Part shown: piece by piece, positions 16,696 through 25,119 of the stretch
Position numbering within the stretch: the first letter of the stretch is position 1
How the letters are laid out: each line of letters opens with the position of its first letter
NCBI GenBank assembly: GCA_051656905.1
Contig: JBOFJQ010000010.1
Coordinates: 1-64,000, forward strand
Direction: 5' to 3'
DNA from: JAGNZR01 sp051656905
Lineage (GTDB): Bacteria; Fusobacteriota; Fusobacteriia; Fusobacteriales; Fusobacteriaceae
Length of the DNA: 64,000 nt
Position numbers and translations under genes: made by a program
Notes under the pieces: generated by a model
The model's input: the letters and a program-made list of their open reading frames with translations, nothing else
Databases searched by the model: none
What the model was told of the DNA's origin: nothing

Positions 16696-17718
16696 ATGAA
16701 TATTTTAGAAGTTAGAAAAGAAGCTAGAGAAAAAATGAAGGGATTTTGTGCTCTATGTCCAGAGTGTAACGGAGTTTGGTGTGCAGGTAAAGTTCCAGGA
16801 ATGGGTGGGACAGGAACTGGAGAGTCTTTTAAATATACAGCAAGAGAGTTAAAAAATATAAAAGTTATAATGAGAACAATACATGGAGTAACAGAGCCAA
16901 ATACAGAGGTAAAATTATTTGGAGAAACATTATCATTTCCAGTAATAGGAGCTCCAATAACAGGTACAAAATTTAATATGGGTGGATCTATAACTGATGC
17001 AGAATATTGTGATGATGTAGTTAAAGGTGCAATTAGTGCTGGGACAATATCTATGATAGGTGATACAGGGGATCCTACAGCTTATGTAGCAGGTTTAAAA
17101 GCGATTCAAGAGGTAAATGGAAAGGGAATAGCCATAATCAAGCCAAGAGCGAATAAAGACATTATAGAGAGAATTAGAATGGCTGAAGAAGCAGGAGCCT
17201 TAGCTGTAGGAATAGACATCGATGGAGCAGGTCTTATTACTATGAAGCTTTTTGGTCAACCAGTATCTCCAAAAACATTTGAAGAGATAAAAGAGTTAGT
17301 TGAAAGTACAAAATTACCATTTATAGTAAAAGGAATTTTATCAGTTGATGAAGCTGAGCTTTGTGTTAAAGCAGGAGTAGCTGCAATAATAGTATCTAAT
17401 CATGGTGGAAGAGTCCTTAATGAAACTTTAGCAGCAACTGACGTATTAGAAGAGATTGTTGCAAGTGTAGGAGAGAAATTAACTGTATTAGTTGATGGTG
17501 GAGTAAGAGAAGGGGTAGATGTAATTAAGTATATAGCTTTAGGAGCTAAGGGTGTTTTACTTGGAAGACCCATGATATGGGGGTCTGTAGGTGGAAGACA
17601 AGAGGGAGTTACAACTATTTTAAACAATTTAAAAACACAACTAATTCAAGGGATGATTTTAACAGGAAATCAAGAGATTGCAAGCATAAATCATAGAACA
17701 ATAAGAAGAATAAAGTAG
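16696..17718 (+). CDS. FMN-dependent alpha-hydroxy-acid dehydrogenase-like protein with cysteine cluster
   Basis: This 340-residue TIM-barrel flavoprotein resembles the L-lactate dehydrogenase/glycolate oxidase family: IIVSNHGGRVLNETLA contains the catalytic His-Gly-Gly-Arg, followed by VLVDGGVREGVDVIKYIALGA for FMN phosphate. The ATG at 16696 is chosen because TTAGGAGG lies 6-13 bases upstream, although the frame opens at 16621. Unusually, the N-terminus has Cys18, 21, 24 and 29 (C-x2-C-x2-C-x4-C), an arrangement suited to an iron-sulfur cluster. In an anaerobe it is unlikely to be an oxidase. The hydroxy-acid substrate is unknown. Confidence 0.8.
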   Translation: MNILEVRKEAREKMKGFCALCPECNGVWCAGKVPGMGGTGTGESFKYTARELKNIKVIMRTIHGVTEPNTEVKLFGETLSFPVIGAPITGTKFNMGGSITDAEYCDDVVKGAISAGTISMIGDTGDPTAYVAGLKAIQEVNGKGIAIIKPRANKDIIERIRMAEEAGALAVGIDIDGAGLITMKLFGQPVSPKTFEEIKELVESTKLPFIVKGILSVDEAELCVKAGVAAIIVSNHGGRVLNETLAATDVLEEIVASVGEKLTVLVDGGVREGVDVIKYIALGAKGVLLGRPMIWGSVGGRQEGVTTILNNLKTQLIQGMILTGNQEIASINHRTIRRIK

Positions 17719-17777
17719 TGTGGAATTAAAAACTTTAAAAAAAAATAAAAAATTTTAAAAAAAAACGAAAAAAATAG

Positions 17778-17809
17778 TTTACAAAAAAATATATATATGG
17801 TAATATAAT
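17778..17809 (+). promoter_or_regulatory. Promoter of the tRNA cluster
   Basis: TTTACA at 17778-17783 is followed by TAATAT at 17801-17806 (17-base spacer), overlapped by TATAAT at 17804-17809. The first tRNA begins at 17818, at the expected start distance. Confidence 0.6.
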
Positions 17810-17817
17810 TCTTGTGT

Positions 17818-17893
<76 letters not shown>

Positions 17894-17901
17894 TAATTTC
17901 C

Positions 17902-17976
17902 GCCCCGTTCGTTCAGTGGTTAGGACAGCAGATTTTCACTCTGTAAACAGGGGTTCGATTCCCCTACGGGGTACCA
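17902..17976 (+). tRNA. tRNA-Glu (anticodon TTC)
   Basis: Acceptor GCCCCGT pairs with ACGGGGT, including a G-T first pair. The anticodon loop is TTTTCAC with stem GCAGA/TCTGT. CCA is encoded at 17974-17976. Confidence 0.96.
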
Positions 17977-17983
17977 TATTTTT

Positions 17984-18059
17984 GGGGATATAGCTCAGTT
18001 GGGAGAGCAACGCACTTGCACTGCGTAGGTCAGCGGTTCGACTCCGCTTATCTCCACCA
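17984..18059 (+). tRNA. tRNA-Ala (anticodon TGC)
   Basis: Acceptor GGGGATA pairs with TATCTCC. The anticodon stem is ACGCA/TGCGT with loop CTTGCAC, and the T loop is TTCGACT. CCA is encoded at 18057-18059. Confidence 0.96.
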
Positions 18060-18063
18060 TTTT

Positions 18064-18140
18064 GCCTAGATAGCTCAGTTGGCTAGAGCATTCGGTTCAT
18101 ACCCGAACGGTCGTAGGTTCGAATCCTATTCTAGGCACCA
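18064..18140 (+). tRNA. tRNA-Met, elongator type (anticodon CAT)
   Basis: Acceptor GCCTAGA pairs fully with TCTAGGC, which argues against an initiator (no 1-72 mismatch). The anticodon stem TTCGG/CCGAA carries loop TTCATAC, close to elongator Met tRNA of Firmicutes. A lysidine-modified tRNA-Ile2 also has CAT and is less likely. CCA is encoded at 18138-18140. Confidence 0.93.
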
Positions 18141-18151
18141 CTTAAAAGTAT

Positions 18152-18178
18152 AACACCTGTAAAAGGGTGTTTTTTTTT
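18152..18178 (+). terminator. Terminator of the tRNA cluster
   Basis: Stem AACACC (18152-18157) with GGTGTT (18166-18171), followed by a run of T to 18178. Confidence 0.88.
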
Positions 18179-18344
18179 ACTTTAAATAAGAAAGGTATGA
18201 TATAATCTAAAAAAGAAAAAGAATAAACAGAGAGAGAATAAAAGGAATATAAGAAAAGAATAGTAATAGAGATATATGTAAAAAAATATCTAAAAAACAA
18301 TCTAAGAAGAAAAGAATGTATAGAATAAATATTTGGAGGCAATA

Positions 18345-18983
18345 ATGGCAATAGAGAAATTTTTGACTGTAGGAATTTTATTAGGTTTACCTTTTGGACC
18401 AATTGGGATTATGTGTATGGGAAAAACTATAGAAAAGGGTAGAGGAGCTGGATTTGCATCTGCACTAGGGGCTGTATCAGTAGATATAATTTACTCTATA
18501 ATAGCTTTTTTAATCTTAATACCAGCAAAAGGATTTATAGATAGAAATGAGTTTGTATTAAAAATAATCGTAGGTTTATTCTTATTGGTTGTTGGTGGAA
18601 TAAAAGTATTTGGAAAAGTTGCTATAAAAAATTTAGATAAAGCTGACGGTGAGATACAGCCAAAAGAAAGTTTTAGAGAGCTAGGACATGAGTATGCAAA
18701 AATATTCCTATTATCTATACCAAATGTATTTAATGTTGTAACTATAATTACTATATTTACAGGACTTCGTATTTTCGCTCTTACAGAAAGTTTTCTAATT
18801 CCTAAATTAGTTTTTGGAATACTAGTAGGAAGTTTAATCCTTTGGGCAATTACAATTACTATACTGAACAGTTTAAGAAAGAAAATAACAGAAAAAACTA
18901 TAGAGAGAGTAGTAAGACTATGCGGACTAGCAATAGCTGTATTTGGTATCTTACTAGAATTTCAAGCTTTTTCTACTATATAA
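18345..18983 (+). CDS. LysE-family amino acid exporter
   Basis: This 212-residue membrane protein has about six hydrophobic segments and the N-terminal LysE/RhtB signature GLPFGPIGIMCMGKTIEKG. It has GGIKVFGK in the centre and two C-terminal membrane segments. LysE-type translocators export basic or neutral amino acids from the cell. ATG 18345 is chosen over the in-frame TTG at 18333, which lies within the ribosome site GGAGG (18335-18339). It is monocistronic, between the tRNA terminator and a bidirectional terminator. Confidence 0.85.
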   Translation: MAIEKFLTVGILLGLPFGPIGIMCMGKTIEKGRGAGFASALGAVSVDIIYSIIAFLILIPAKGFIDRNEFVLKIIVGLFLLVVGGIKVFGKVAIKNLDKADGEIQPKESFRELGHEYAKIFLLSIPNVFNVVTIITIFTGLRIFALTESFLIPKLVFGILVGSLILWAITITILNSLRKKITEKTIERVVRLCGLAIAVFGILLEFQAFSTI

Positions 18984-19080
18984 CAAAGGTATACATACAA
19001 TAATAAATTAAACGGTTATTAAATTAAAAGATTAGTAAATTAATAACTTAATACAAAATAATAAAATAGAAATAGAAAAA

Positions 19081-19130
19081 GAAAAGGTAATATTAAAAAT
19101 TAAAAAATTTAATATTACCTTTTCTTTTTT
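19081..19130 (+). terminator. Bidirectional terminator after the LysE exporter
   Basis: A 17-bp perfect stem (19081-19097 with 19108-19124) has a T-run on its plus-strand side. The minus-strand gene ending at 19186 converges on it. Confidence 0.85.
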
Positions 19131-19185
19131 TAAATTACTTACTACTAAATTACTTATTTATTTATTTATTGTTTATTATTTTGAT

Positions 19186-19701
19186 TTAGTATTCTCTTGT
19201 CATAATAAGTTGTTGTTCGTTTTTAAATTCATCTTCAGGTTTAAATCCAAGGTGAATAAAATTTTGTTTTTTATAGTATATAATTACATCAAAAGATAAT
19301 TTTGACTTAATTATTTTATTAAAAATAAGACGTTGGTCTTTAGCGTTAGCTGCTCTAAAGTCAACAGCTAAACCTTTCATATGAGCAGAGTTTCGAGCAC
19401 CCCCACCTCTGGAATTATGAGCGGGATTTCTATACCAACTAACAACAAGAAGCTGGGAATCTAAAAAGGATCTTACTTCTTCCATTCTAGAGGCTGTATA
19501 AAGAATATTTTCATAGATGTCATCATCAACAGGACCATCATTTTTTAAGGCTTCAGAAAGAGTAAAATTCTTTGAAATTCTCTCTTTTCTCTCTCCTCTA
19601 TTTAATGAACTACAATTTGTTAAAATAAGAAGAGAAATAATAGTAAGAATTTTATATAAGTATGTCATAGAGAATCTCTTTTTGTTAAAAATTTTATTCA
19701 T
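19186..19701 (-). CDS. M15-family peptidase lipoprotein (cell-wall peptidase)
   Basis: This 171-residue exported protein has a signal peptide and a lipobox-type cysteine in LLILTNCSS. The zinc-site pattern of the M15 (D-Ala-D-Ala carboxypeptidase, M15A) family is seen in SAHMKGLAVDFR and NFIHLGF. It probably cleaves peptidoglycan peptides from the membrane face. Related domains occur in phage lysins, but no phage genes are nearby. Start chosen at 19701 after AGGAGG. It is a single gene facing the LysE exporter gene. Confidence 0.85.
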   Translation of the reverse strand: MNKIFNKKRFSMTYLYKILTIISLLILTNCSSLNRGERKERISKNFTLSEALKNDGPVDDDIYENILYTASRMEEVRSFLDSQLLVVSWYRNPAHNSRGGGARNSAHMKGLAVDFRAANAKDQRLIFNKIIKSKLSFDVIIYYKKQNFIHLGFKPEDEFKNEQQLIMTREY

Positions 19702-19849
19702 GATTTCCTCCTAGATTATTTTAATATTTATAGGATTAAAGTATAATTAAAATGCTTTTATATGTATATTAAGAATAATAATAAAAAAAGTAATAATTAT
19801 ACAGTTAAAAGAATTGTTTATTTAATAAGAATATAGAACTTATGGTGGG

Positions 19850-19885
19850 AAATGTCAAGCTTTAAAACTTGACATTTCTTTTTAT
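19850..19885 (+). terminator. Terminator-like hairpin in the leader of ylxM-ffh
   Basis: A 10-bp perfect stem (19850-19859 with 19868-19877), loop of eight bases and then CTTTTTATT. It stands 30 bases before ylxM and 150 bases after the divergent gene start, so nothing obvious upstream on the plus strand needs terminating; it may attenuate ylxM-ffh. Confidence 0.65.
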
Positions 19886-19915
19886 TATTCATATAATTAT
19901 TATGGTGATAAATAT

Positions 19916-20227
19916 ATGGAATTAGATGAAGTATTAGAAGTAAGTGTTTTATTAAATTATTATAAAAATCTCTTAACAGATAAGCAAAGAGATTATCTTG
20001 TAGAGCATCTAGAAGATGATATGTCTCTTTCTGAAATAGCAAAGAAGCATGAAGTTACTCGTCAAGCAGTTTATGACAATATTAAACGTGGAGTAAAAAC
20101 TTTGTATGAATATGAAAAGAAGATTGGATTTTATAAAAAAGAGTGTGAAATAGAAGAACTTTTAGAAAAGTTAAAAAAGAATTTAACTATAGAAAACGTA
20201 GATAAAATTTTAGAAGAACTATTTTAA
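19916..20227 (+). CDS. ylxM: YlxM/p13-family HTH protein
   Basis: This 103-residue protein has a sigma-70 region-4-like helix-turn-helix (LSEIAKKHEVTRQAVYDNIK, residues about 39-58). YlxM (UPF0122) is regularly encoded next to ffh and is thought to modulate the signal recognition particle. Here ffh follows after 55 bases. The ribosome site (GGTGAT) is weak, which may keep expression low. Confidence 0.9.
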   Translation: MELDEVLEVSVLLNYYKNLLTDKQRDYLVEHLEDDMSLSEIAKKHEVTRQAVYDNIKRGVKTLYEYEKKIGFYKKECEIEELLEKLKKNLTIENVDKILEELF

Positions 20228-20282
20228 AAATTATTAACAGTAAACAAGTTAAAAATATTAAAAGAATGGAGTTGAGTTATAG

Positions 20283-21647
20283 ATGTTGGAGAATTTAGGG
20301 AATAGATTTCAGGATATATTTAAAAAAGTTAGGGGACATGGAAAGCTTTCAGAAAGTAATGTAAAAGACGCTTTAAAAGAAGTAAAAATGTCTTTATTAG
20401 AAGCTGACGTAAACTATAAAGTAGTAAAGGATTTTACTGCTAAAATATTAGAGAAGTCTATGGGAGAAACAGTTCTTTCTGGAATAAACCCTGGACAACA
20501 GTTTATAAAAGTAGTTAATGATGAGTTAGTTGAACTTTTAGGTGGAACTAATACTAGACTTACAAAAGCACCAAAAGGTCCAACAATAATAATGCTTGCT
20601 GGATTACAAGGAGCAGGTAAGACAACTTTTGCAGGGAAATTAGCTAACCTTTTAAAAAAACAAGGGGAAAAGCCTTATTTAGTTGCAGCTGACGTATATA
20701 GACCAGCAGCTATAAAACAATTACAAGTTCTTGGTGAAAAAATTGGAGTTCCTGTTTATGCAGAAGAGGAGAGCAAAAGCCCAGTTTCAATATGTGGAAA
20801 CTCTTTAGCTCAAGCAACAGCATATGGAGCTACTTATATAATTTTAGATACAGCAGGAAGACTTCACGTAGATGAATCTTTAATGAACGAATTAAAAGAG
20901 ATTAAAAAAATAACAAGACCTCAAGAGATACTACTTGTAGTAGATGCTATGATTGGACAAGATGCAGTTAATTTAGCACAAAACTTCAATGAAGCAATAA
21001 GCATTGATGGAGTAGTATTGACTAAGTTAGATGGAGATACAAGAGGTGGAGCAGCACTTTCAATAAAATCTGTAGTTGGAAAACCAATTAAGTTTATAGG
21101 AACAGGAGAAACAATAGAAGATATCGAACTTTTCCATCCAGAAAGATTAACATCTAGAATTCTAGGAATGGGAGACGTTGTATCTTTAGTTGAAAAAGCA
21201 AAAGATGCTATTGATGAGGATGAAGCTAAATCTTTAGAAGAAAAAATTAGAACTCAAAAGTTTGATTTAGAAGATTTTAGAAAGCAATTACAAGCTATAA
21301 AAAAATTAGGACCACTTAAAAATATCTTAAAGATGATTCCAGGTGTTGGAGATATTGGAGATATGGCCCCTGCTGAAAAAGAGATGAAGAGAGTAGAAGC
21401 TATCATTCAATCTATGACAAAAGAAGAAAAGAAAAATCCTGATATTTTAAAAGCTAGTAGAAAACAGAGAATTGCTAAAGGTAGTGGAGTAGAAGTAGCA
21501 GATGTAAATAAACTTTTAAAGCAATTTGATCAAATGAAACAGATGATGAAAATGTTCTCTGGTGGAAAAATGCCTCAGATGCCACAAATGCCAAAAGGTG
21601 GAATGGGTGGATTCCCAGGAATGCCAGGTATGGGAAGAAAAAGATAA
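20283..21647 (+). CDS. ffh: Signal recognition particle protein Ffh
   Basis: This 454-residue GTPase binds 4.5S RNA and signal peptides and delivers nascent membrane proteins to FtsY. The N domain is residues 1-90. The G domain has P-loop GLQGAGKTT, DTAGR (LDTAGRLHVDE) and TKLDGD. The methionine-rich M domain runs from about 300 and ends in a flexible Met/Gly/Pro tail (MPQMPQMPKGGMGG). The length is normal. Confidence 0.97.
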   Translation: MLENLGNRFQDIFKKVRGHGKLSESNVKDALKEVKMSLLEADVNYKVVKDFTAKILEKSMGETVLSGINPGQQFIKVVNDELVELLGGTNTRLTKAPKGPTIIMLAGLQGAGKTTFAGKLANLLKKQGEKPYLVAADVYRPAAIKQLQVLGEKIGVPVYAEEESKSPVSICGNSLAQATAYGATYIILDTAGRLHVDESLMNELKEIKKITRPQEILLVVDAMIGQDAVNLAQNFNEAISIDGVVLTKLDGDTRGGAALSIKSVVGKPIKFIGTGETIEDIELFHPERLTSRILGMGDVVSLVEKAKDAIDEDEAKSLEEKIRTQKFDLEDFRKQLQAIKKLGPLKNILKMIPGVGDIGDMAPAEKEMKRVEAIIQSMTKEEKKNPDILKASRKQRIAKGSGVEVADVNKLLKQFDQMKQMMKMFSGGKMPQMPQMPKGGMGGFPGMPGMGRKR

Positions 21648-21686
21648 TTATACAGAAAAATAAAAACTTTCACATAAAAAAAAGTG

Positions 21687-21715
21687 TTGACAGATTAAAG
21701 TTTTTTTAGTATTCT
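21687..21715 (+). promoter_or_regulatory. Near-consensus promoter for the leader-peptide transcript
   Basis: TTGACA at 21687-21692, a 17-base spacer and TATTCT at 21710-21715. Transcription would start near 21722, just ahead of the leader ORF. Confidence 0.75.
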
Positions 21716-21749
21716 AATCTAAATAAAAAAATAAAACAGGAGGAAGAAA

Positions 21750-21821
21750 ATGTTAATCAGAACTGAAAGGCAAGATATTTTAAAACATAAAAAGAATATC
21801 AGACTTTCAATGGCAGATTAA
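21750..21821 (+). CDS. 23-residue leader peptide upstream of the NhaC-type transporter
   Basis: A short ORF with an excellent ribosome site (ACAGGAGGAAG ending six bases before the ATG) encodes a peptide starting MLIRTERQDILK and ending NIRLSMAD. It contains four Lys, four Arg and one His among 23 residues. It lies between a strong promoter and two tandem terminators, the classic layout of translation-coupled attenuation. The sensed signal is not evident from the codons; arginine or lysine is possible because argH is downstream, but the enrichment is mild. Confidence 0.6.
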   Translation: MLIRTERQDILKHKKNIRLSMAD

Positions 21822-21889
21822 TTTTATTTCTTTTGGAGAAGATTAAAGGAATCAGTGTATACCTTTATGAGCATAAAAAAGTTTTATTG

Positions 21890-21927
21890 AGCCAATAGTA
21901 TACTGTAAGTGTACCTATTGGCTTTTT
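21890..21927 (+). terminator. First tandem terminator (leader attenuator)
   Basis: Left arm 21890-21904 pairs with 21908-21923 through 15 bp with one bulged C and one G-T pair, loop GTA, then TTTTT. An upstream segment (CAGTGTATAC, about 21853-21862) could pair with the left arm (GTATACTG) as an anti-terminator. Confidence 0.8.
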
Positions 21928-21937
21928 ATTTAAAATT

Positions 21938-21967
21938 AAGCTAGTCATTTATTATGGCTAGCTTTTT
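21938..21967 (+). terminator. Second tandem terminator before the NhaC-type gene
   Basis: Stem 21938-21948 with 21954-21964 (11 bp, one G-T pair), loop TTATT, followed by a T-run. It begins only 10 bases after the first terminator's T-run and 34 bases before the transporter start. Confidence 0.8.
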
Positions 21968-22000
21968 GTTTTATTAAATAAATTTAAGGGGGAGAATTTT

Positions 22001-23476
22001 ATGGAAAACTATGGATTTTTATCTATAATACCTATTATTATAGCGGTAGTTATGGCAATAAAAACAAAAAATGTAATTTTATCACTTTTCACGAGCATAT
22101 TTGTAGGAGCACTTATACTTTTAAACTACAATCCTCTTTTAGCAACGAAGGTTTTAATGACTGATTATTTTGTGAAACAGATGACAGATAGTTATAACGC
22201 TGGAGTTATTGTGCTAATGATGTTTATTGGAGGATTTATTGAGTTGATGATGAGATCAGGGGGAGCTCATGCCTTTGCACAAAGTGTTGGTAAATATATT
22301 AACTCTAAGAAGAAGGCGCAACTTTCTGCTTATCTTGCAGGAATAATTATTTTCTTTTCAGATTTAGGGACGCCACTAATTGTTGGTCCTATATTTGCTC
22401 CATTTTTTAAGAAGTTAAAAATATCAAAGGAGAAATTAGCTTTTATTTTAGATACAACATCCTCCCCAGTAGCGGTACTAGTTCCATTTATTGGGTGGGG
22501 AGTATTTATAATAGGTCTTCTTCAAAAAGAGTTTCAAAATCTTAAATTAAATATTTCTGATTATGAAAGTTTTGTAAAAGCGATACCTTTTAACACTTAT
22601 CCATTACTTGCGTTAACTATTGTTCCAGCTTTAGCTATTATGAATTTAGATTTCGGTCCTATGAAAAAAGCAGAGGATGATATTTTAAATGAAGCTGAGC
22701 TAGAAGCTCTTGAAAAAAAGGAGTATATTGTAGAAAATGCTAAACCTATCTACGTTTGGTTACCTATAGTAGTACTTTTATTAACACTTTTTACAATGCT
22801 AGGTTTTGATTTTATGTTTAAAAGATTTTCAGGAAGTGAATTTAGAGCAGCTTTAAGTAGTGGTTATTTATATGCTGCAATAGTTCTTTCAATTATGATG
22901 ATAATAAATAAAAGTAAGAGTTTCACAGAGATATTCTCGATATATTTAAACGGGATAAATAAGATGACTCAAATAGCTATAATACTTATACTAGCGTGGT
23001 CTCTGGGAGCTATTAATAAGAGTCTTGGTTCATCTGATTATATAGTTCATTTTATAAAAAGTATAAATCTTAATTCTGGGTTTATTCCTGCAATATCTTT
23101 CGTGCTTGGATGTATTATATCTTTCTCAACAGGAAGTTCATGGGGAACGTTTAGCATATTAATTCCAATAATTATTCCTATGTCGGTAATTTTAGATGCT
23201 CCACTTTATGTTACAATAGGTTCTATCTTATCAGGAGGCCTATTTGGTGATCATGTTTCACCAATATCTGATACAACAATACTAGCTTCTGCTGGTGCTG
23301 GTTGTAATCACATAGAGCACGTAAAAACACAGTTTTACTACGCTGCTATAAACGGAGTGATATCCCTAGGAACTTTCCTGATAAGTGGGTTTTTTCAAAG
23401 TTATTTCGTTTTAGGAATAGCCATTGTTTTACAACTTATAATATTAATAGTTATAAAAATAAGACAAGTAAGTTAA
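22001..23476 (+). CDS. NhaC-family Na+/H+ antiporter-like transporter
   Basis: This 491-residue membrane protein of the NhaC superfamily has about 11-12 hydrophobic segments and conserved TSSPVAVLVPFIGWG, SFSTGSSWGTF and GDHVSPISDTT. The last two resemble substrate/ion motifs in NhaC-type and related amino acid antiporters. The ribosome site is GGGGGAG. It lies behind the leader attenuator and ahead of argH, so an arginine- or amino-acid-linked function is possible; Na+/H+ exchange is the family default. Confidence 0.85.
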   Translation: MENYGFLSIIPIIIAVVMAIKTKNVILSLFTSIFVGALILLNYNPLLATKVLMTDYFVKQMTDSYNAGVIVLMMFIGGFIELMMRSGGAHAFAQSVGKYINSKKKAQLSAYLAGIIIFFSDLGTPLIVGPIFAPFFKKLKISKEKLAFILDTTSSPVAVLVPFIGWGVFIIGLLQKEFQNLKLNISDYESFVKAIPFNTYPLLALTIVPALAIMNLDFGPMKKAEDDILNEAELEALEKKEYIVENAKPIYVWLPIVVLLLTLFTMLGFDFMFKRFSGSEFRAALSSGYLYAAIVLSIMMIINKSKSFTEIFSIYLNGINKMTQIAIILILAWSLGAINKSLGSSDYIVHFIKSINLNSGFIPAISFVLGCIISFSTGSSWGTFSILIPIIIPMSVILDAPLYVTIGSILSGGLFGDHVSPISDTTILASAGAGCNHIEHVKTQFYYAAINGVISLGTFLISGFFQSYFVLGIAIVLQLIILIVIKIRQVS

Positions 23477-23481
23477 ATAAC

Positions 23482-23565
23482 AAATAAAATAAAATAAAAT
23501 AAAATAAAATAAAATAAAATAAAAAATAATGAAACAAAAAATAATGAAACAAAAAATAATAAAGG
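23482..23565 (+). repeat. Simple-sequence repeats upstream of argH
   Basis: Seven perfect copies of the pentamer AAAAT occupy 23486-23520, with a partial copy before them. Two exact and one partial copies of a 15-base unit (AAAAAATAATGAAAC) follow at 23521-23565. The tract fills the space between the transporter stop and the argH ribosome site. Confidence 0.9.
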
Positions 23566-23582
23566 TTTGAGGAGTGGATATA

Positions 23583-24998
23583 ATGCAATTTTTTTCAGGA
23601 AGATTTAAAGAGGAAGCAAGTGAACTTATACTTGATTTTCATTCATCTATAAATTTTGATAAGAGACTTTATAAATACGATATTATGGGTAGTATAGCTC
23701 ATGTAAGAGGACTTGGAAAGCAAGGAATAATCCCATTTGAGGATTGCGAATTAATAGAGAAAACTTTAAAAGAGATATTAAGTGATATTGAAGGTGGAAA
23801 TATTGTTTTTTCTATTCAGTATGAAGATATACATATGAATATAGAAAAAATACTTATAGATAGAATTGGGGATGTAGGAAAAAAACTACACACAGGAAGA
23901 AGTAGAAACGACCAAGTAGCAGTAGATATGAAACTATTTACGAAAGATGAAGTAGTAAAAGTGCAATCTCAACTACTGGATTTACTTGAGATAATAAACG
24001 AGATAGCAAAAGAAAATATTTCAACATATATGCCAGGATTTACACACTTACAAAAGGCACAACCAGTTTCTTTTTCACACTATATTTTAGCTTATGCTGA
24101 AATGTTTAGAAGAGATTTTATAAGACTTAAAAATGCAGTGGAGTTAGGGGACACATCACCACTTGGATCAGCAGCACTTGCAGGGACAACATATCCCCTT
24201 GATAGAGAGTATACAAGCTCTATATTAGGTTTTGCATCTCCTAGTTGGAATAGTATGGATAGTGTAAGCGATAGAGATTATTTAATAGAAATAATGAATG
24301 CTTTTGCACTTATAATGGTTCACCTTTCACGTTTTTGTGAAGAGATAATAATCTATAGTTCAAATGATTTTGGTTATATTGAACTTAGTGATTCTTTCTC
24401 TACAGGAAGTAGCATAATGCCACAGAAGAAAAATCCTGATGCAGCAGAACTTATAAGAGGAAAGAGTGGAAGAGTATTTGGAGACCTTATGGCTCTTTTA
24501 ACAACTATGAAAGGGATACCTCTTGCTTACAATAAAGATATGCAGGAAGATAAAGAAAACTTTTTTGATAGTTTAGATACAGTAAAAGGTTGCTTAGCTG
24601 TATTTAATGGAATGATTCATACTATGACTATAAAAAAAGAGAGACTTCTAGAGGCTGCAGCACAAGGGTTTATTAATGCCACAGATGTTGCAGATTATTT
24701 AACTGAAAAAGGGTTAAGTTTCAGAAATGCATATAAAATAGTTGGTGGAATGGTAGCTTATTGTATAGATAACAATACTACATTTGAAGATATCTCTATA
24801 GGAATTTATAAGAATTTCTCAGTGTTATTTGAAGATGATATTTATGAAATGATATCGATTAAAAGTTGTGTTGAGAAGCGTTGCACACTTGGTGGACCAG
24901 GAAAAGAAAGTATAAATGCACATATTAAGTTTTTAGATGAATTTATAAAGGAGTCTGAAAAAGTAGTTAATGACTATAAGTTAAATGATATTTTGTAG
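23583..24998 (+). CDS. argH: Argininosuccinate lyase
   Basis: This 471-residue enzyme of the fumarase/aspartase superfamily converts argininosuccinate to arginine and fumarate (or the reverse). Signature GSSIMPQKKNPDAAELIRGK is present and SGRFKEEASE marks the N-terminus. ATG 23583 is chosen over GTG 23574 because GAGGAGTGG precedes it. No argG is present in the window, which is odd for a biosynthetic role. Expression may depend on read-through from the attenuated NhaC-type gene or on the repeat tract upstream. Confidence 0.95.
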   Translation: MQFFSGRFKEEASELILDFHSSINFDKRLYKYDIMGSIAHVRGLGKQGIIPFEDCELIEKTLKEILSDIEGGNIVFSIQYEDIHMNIEKILIDRIGDVGKKLHTGRSRNDQVAVDMKLFTKDEVVKVQSQLLDLLEIINEIAKENISTYMPGFTHLQKAQPVSFSHYILAYAEMFRRDFIRLKNAVELGDTSPLGSAALAGTTYPLDREYTSSILGFASPSWNSMDSVSDRDYLIEIMNAFALIMVHLSRFCEEIIIYSSNDFGYIELSDSFSTGSSIMPQKKNPDAAELIRGKSGRVFGDLMALLTTMKGIPLAYNKDMQEDKENFFDSLDTVKGCLAVFNGMIHTMTIKKERLLEAAAQGFINATDVADYLTEKGLSFRNAYKIVGGMVAYCIDNNTTFEDISIGIYKNFSVLFEDDIYEMISIKSCVEKRCTLGGPGKESINAHIKFLDEFIKESEKVVNDYKLNDIL

Positions 24999-25068
24999 GG
25001 GTTGGAAGATAAAAAGATAGAAGAGGAATGTAATATTGTAGAAAAAATGATGATTATATATGATAAGA

Positions 25069-25108
25069 AAATGACAGATATATTTACATTATATCTGTCA
25101 TTTTTTAT
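25069..25108 (+). terminator. Terminator after argH
   Basis: A perfect 14-bp stem (25069-25082 with 25090-25103), loop TTTACAT, then T-rich. Confidence 0.9.
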
Positions 25109-25119
25109 TATTTAAAAAT

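Noticed and set aside
18064..18140. Initiator tRNA-Met
   Set aside because: The 1-72 position is a normal G-C pair and the anticodon stem lacks the three G-C pairs of initiators.
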